Shown: positions 20,657 to 21,213 of the stretch, piece by piece | How the letters are laid out: each line of letters begins with the position of its first letter | Position numbering within the stretch: position 1 is the first letter of the stretch | Assembly: GCA_038997305.1 (NCBI GenBank) | Contig: JAWAZZ010000010.1 | Location: forward strand, 1 to 21,213 | Origin: JAHLMO01 sp038997305 | Lineage (GTDB): Archaea; Aenigmatarchaeota; Aenigmatarchaeia; CG10238-14; SpSt-28 | Length of the DNA: 21,213 nt | Reading direction: 5' to 3' | Translations under genes and position numbers: made by a program | The notes under the pieces: model-generated | Database searches by the model: none | The model's input: the letters and a program-made list of their open reading frames with translations, nothing else | Told to the model about the DNA's origin: nothing

Positions 20657-21213
20657 CTTCCATACTCTTTAGTTTTTCTTAAACAAGTACGAGACACATG
20701 CTTGTGATAAAGTTCTTCAGCTTTCTTCCATACTCTTTAGTTCTTCTTAAACATGAGGCCAGTAGGATATGCAACCCTAAGCAAAACAGCGAAACTTCCA
20801 TACTCTTTAGTTCTTCTTAAACTAGTAAAAATGCTTTTGATGTCTGGCAAAGATATTTGAAAAAATCTTCCATACTCTTTAGTTCTTCTTAAACCTTTTA
20901 AATAGTCTCTCGGCTAGCATGCTAAAAAACGGCGGGCATCTTCCATACTCTTTAGTTCTTCTTAAACAAGACACATCTTCATAGAGTATGAGTTTAGTAA
21001 TTTATTAGTAGAACTTCCATACTCTTTAGTTCTTCTTAAACAGTTAAATATCTCAGGTTGGACCCCAAGTGTTGAAATAAGATTACCTTCCATACTCTTT
21101 AGTTCTTCTTAAACCAGTTTCTTCCGCTGCCTCTGTTTGTTTTTGAGTCCTCATATCACTTCCATACTCTTTAGTTCTTCTTAAACAAAGAAATTTTAGA
21201 AAAGCTGGGATTC
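20657..21213 (-). CRISPR. CRISPR array, 8 repeats of 28 bp (continues past window)
   Basis: The 28-base repeat, which on the plus strand begins CTTCCATACTC and ends CTTCTTAAAC, occurs at 20657, 20725, 20795, 20867, 20940, 21014, 21087 and 21159. Seven complete spacers measure 40, 42, 44, 45, 46, 45 and 44 bases, plus a partial eighth. Repeats 2-8 are identical; repeat 1 has one substitution (T for C in the middle). On the minus strand the repeat reads GTTTAAG... and ends TATGGAAG, resembling the archaeal repeat 3' end that becomes the 8-nt crRNA handle, and the degenerate copy is then the leader-distal one. I therefore infer transcription right to left with the leader outside the window. The repeat is not palindromic. 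No cas genes are seen, so the type cannot be assigned. Confidence 0.97.

Noticed and set aside
20968..21013. Spacer 5 contains AGAGTATG, which matches part of the repeat in reverse
   Set aside because: An 8-base match in AT-rich sequence is expected by chance and does not form an extra repeat.

Overview
This is a strongly AT-rich archaeal chromosome segment. The archaeal assignment rests on uL3 and uL4 of archaeal type, a class II glycyl-tRNA synthetase C-terminus, an archaeal valyl-tRNA synthetase, an intron-containing tRNA-Tyr with a C1-G72 pair, a tRNA-splicing endonuclease, the PF04008 'adenosine-specific kinase', and TATA-like boxes about 25 nt before many start codons with no Shine-Dalgarno sequences (leaderless style). 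Dense packing, overlapping ends, many small unrecognised proteins and a ribosomal-protein cluster reduced to uL3-uL4 suggest a small-genome DPANN lineage, probably Nanoarchaeota or a relative. That placement is inference.

Layout. 1-5.5 kb: end of glyS, a small helical protein, an MscS-type channel, tRNA-Tyr(GTA) with a 67-nt intron, a small membrane protein, valS and a GT2 glycosyltransferase. 5.5-9.8 kb: the PF04008 protein, then two paralogous helical-repeat proteins that look like mTERF proteins, on either side of a decayed HepT-type toxin remnant and the uL3-uL4 pair. 10.1-14 kb: a PduO-type cobalamin adenosyltransferase overlapping a DedA membrane protein, a 48-residue membrane protein on the other strand, then a row of zinc-ribbon/Hsp20 protein, sugar-phosphate nucleotidyltransferase and a 397-residue three-module tRNA endonuclease. 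14-16.6 kb: three polytopic membrane proteins and one unknown protein. 16.8-20.5 kb: four genes I cannot assign, spaced loosely with clear promoters. 20.66 kb to the end: eight 28-bp CRISPR repeats, with the array running off the right edge. No cas gene is visible.

Main points of interest. (1) mTERF-like repeat proteins in an archaeon. They exist as a short and a long paralog, share a start-proximal promoter element, and the long copy carries a recent 99-bp tandem duplication. (2) A splicing endonuclease whose catalytic triad lies in the middle of three modules, like the ARMAN epsilon2 enzyme, in the same window as a tRNA-Tyr intron whose bulge-helix-bulge is not obviously canonical. (3) The unassigned block beside the leader-distal end of a CRISPR array.
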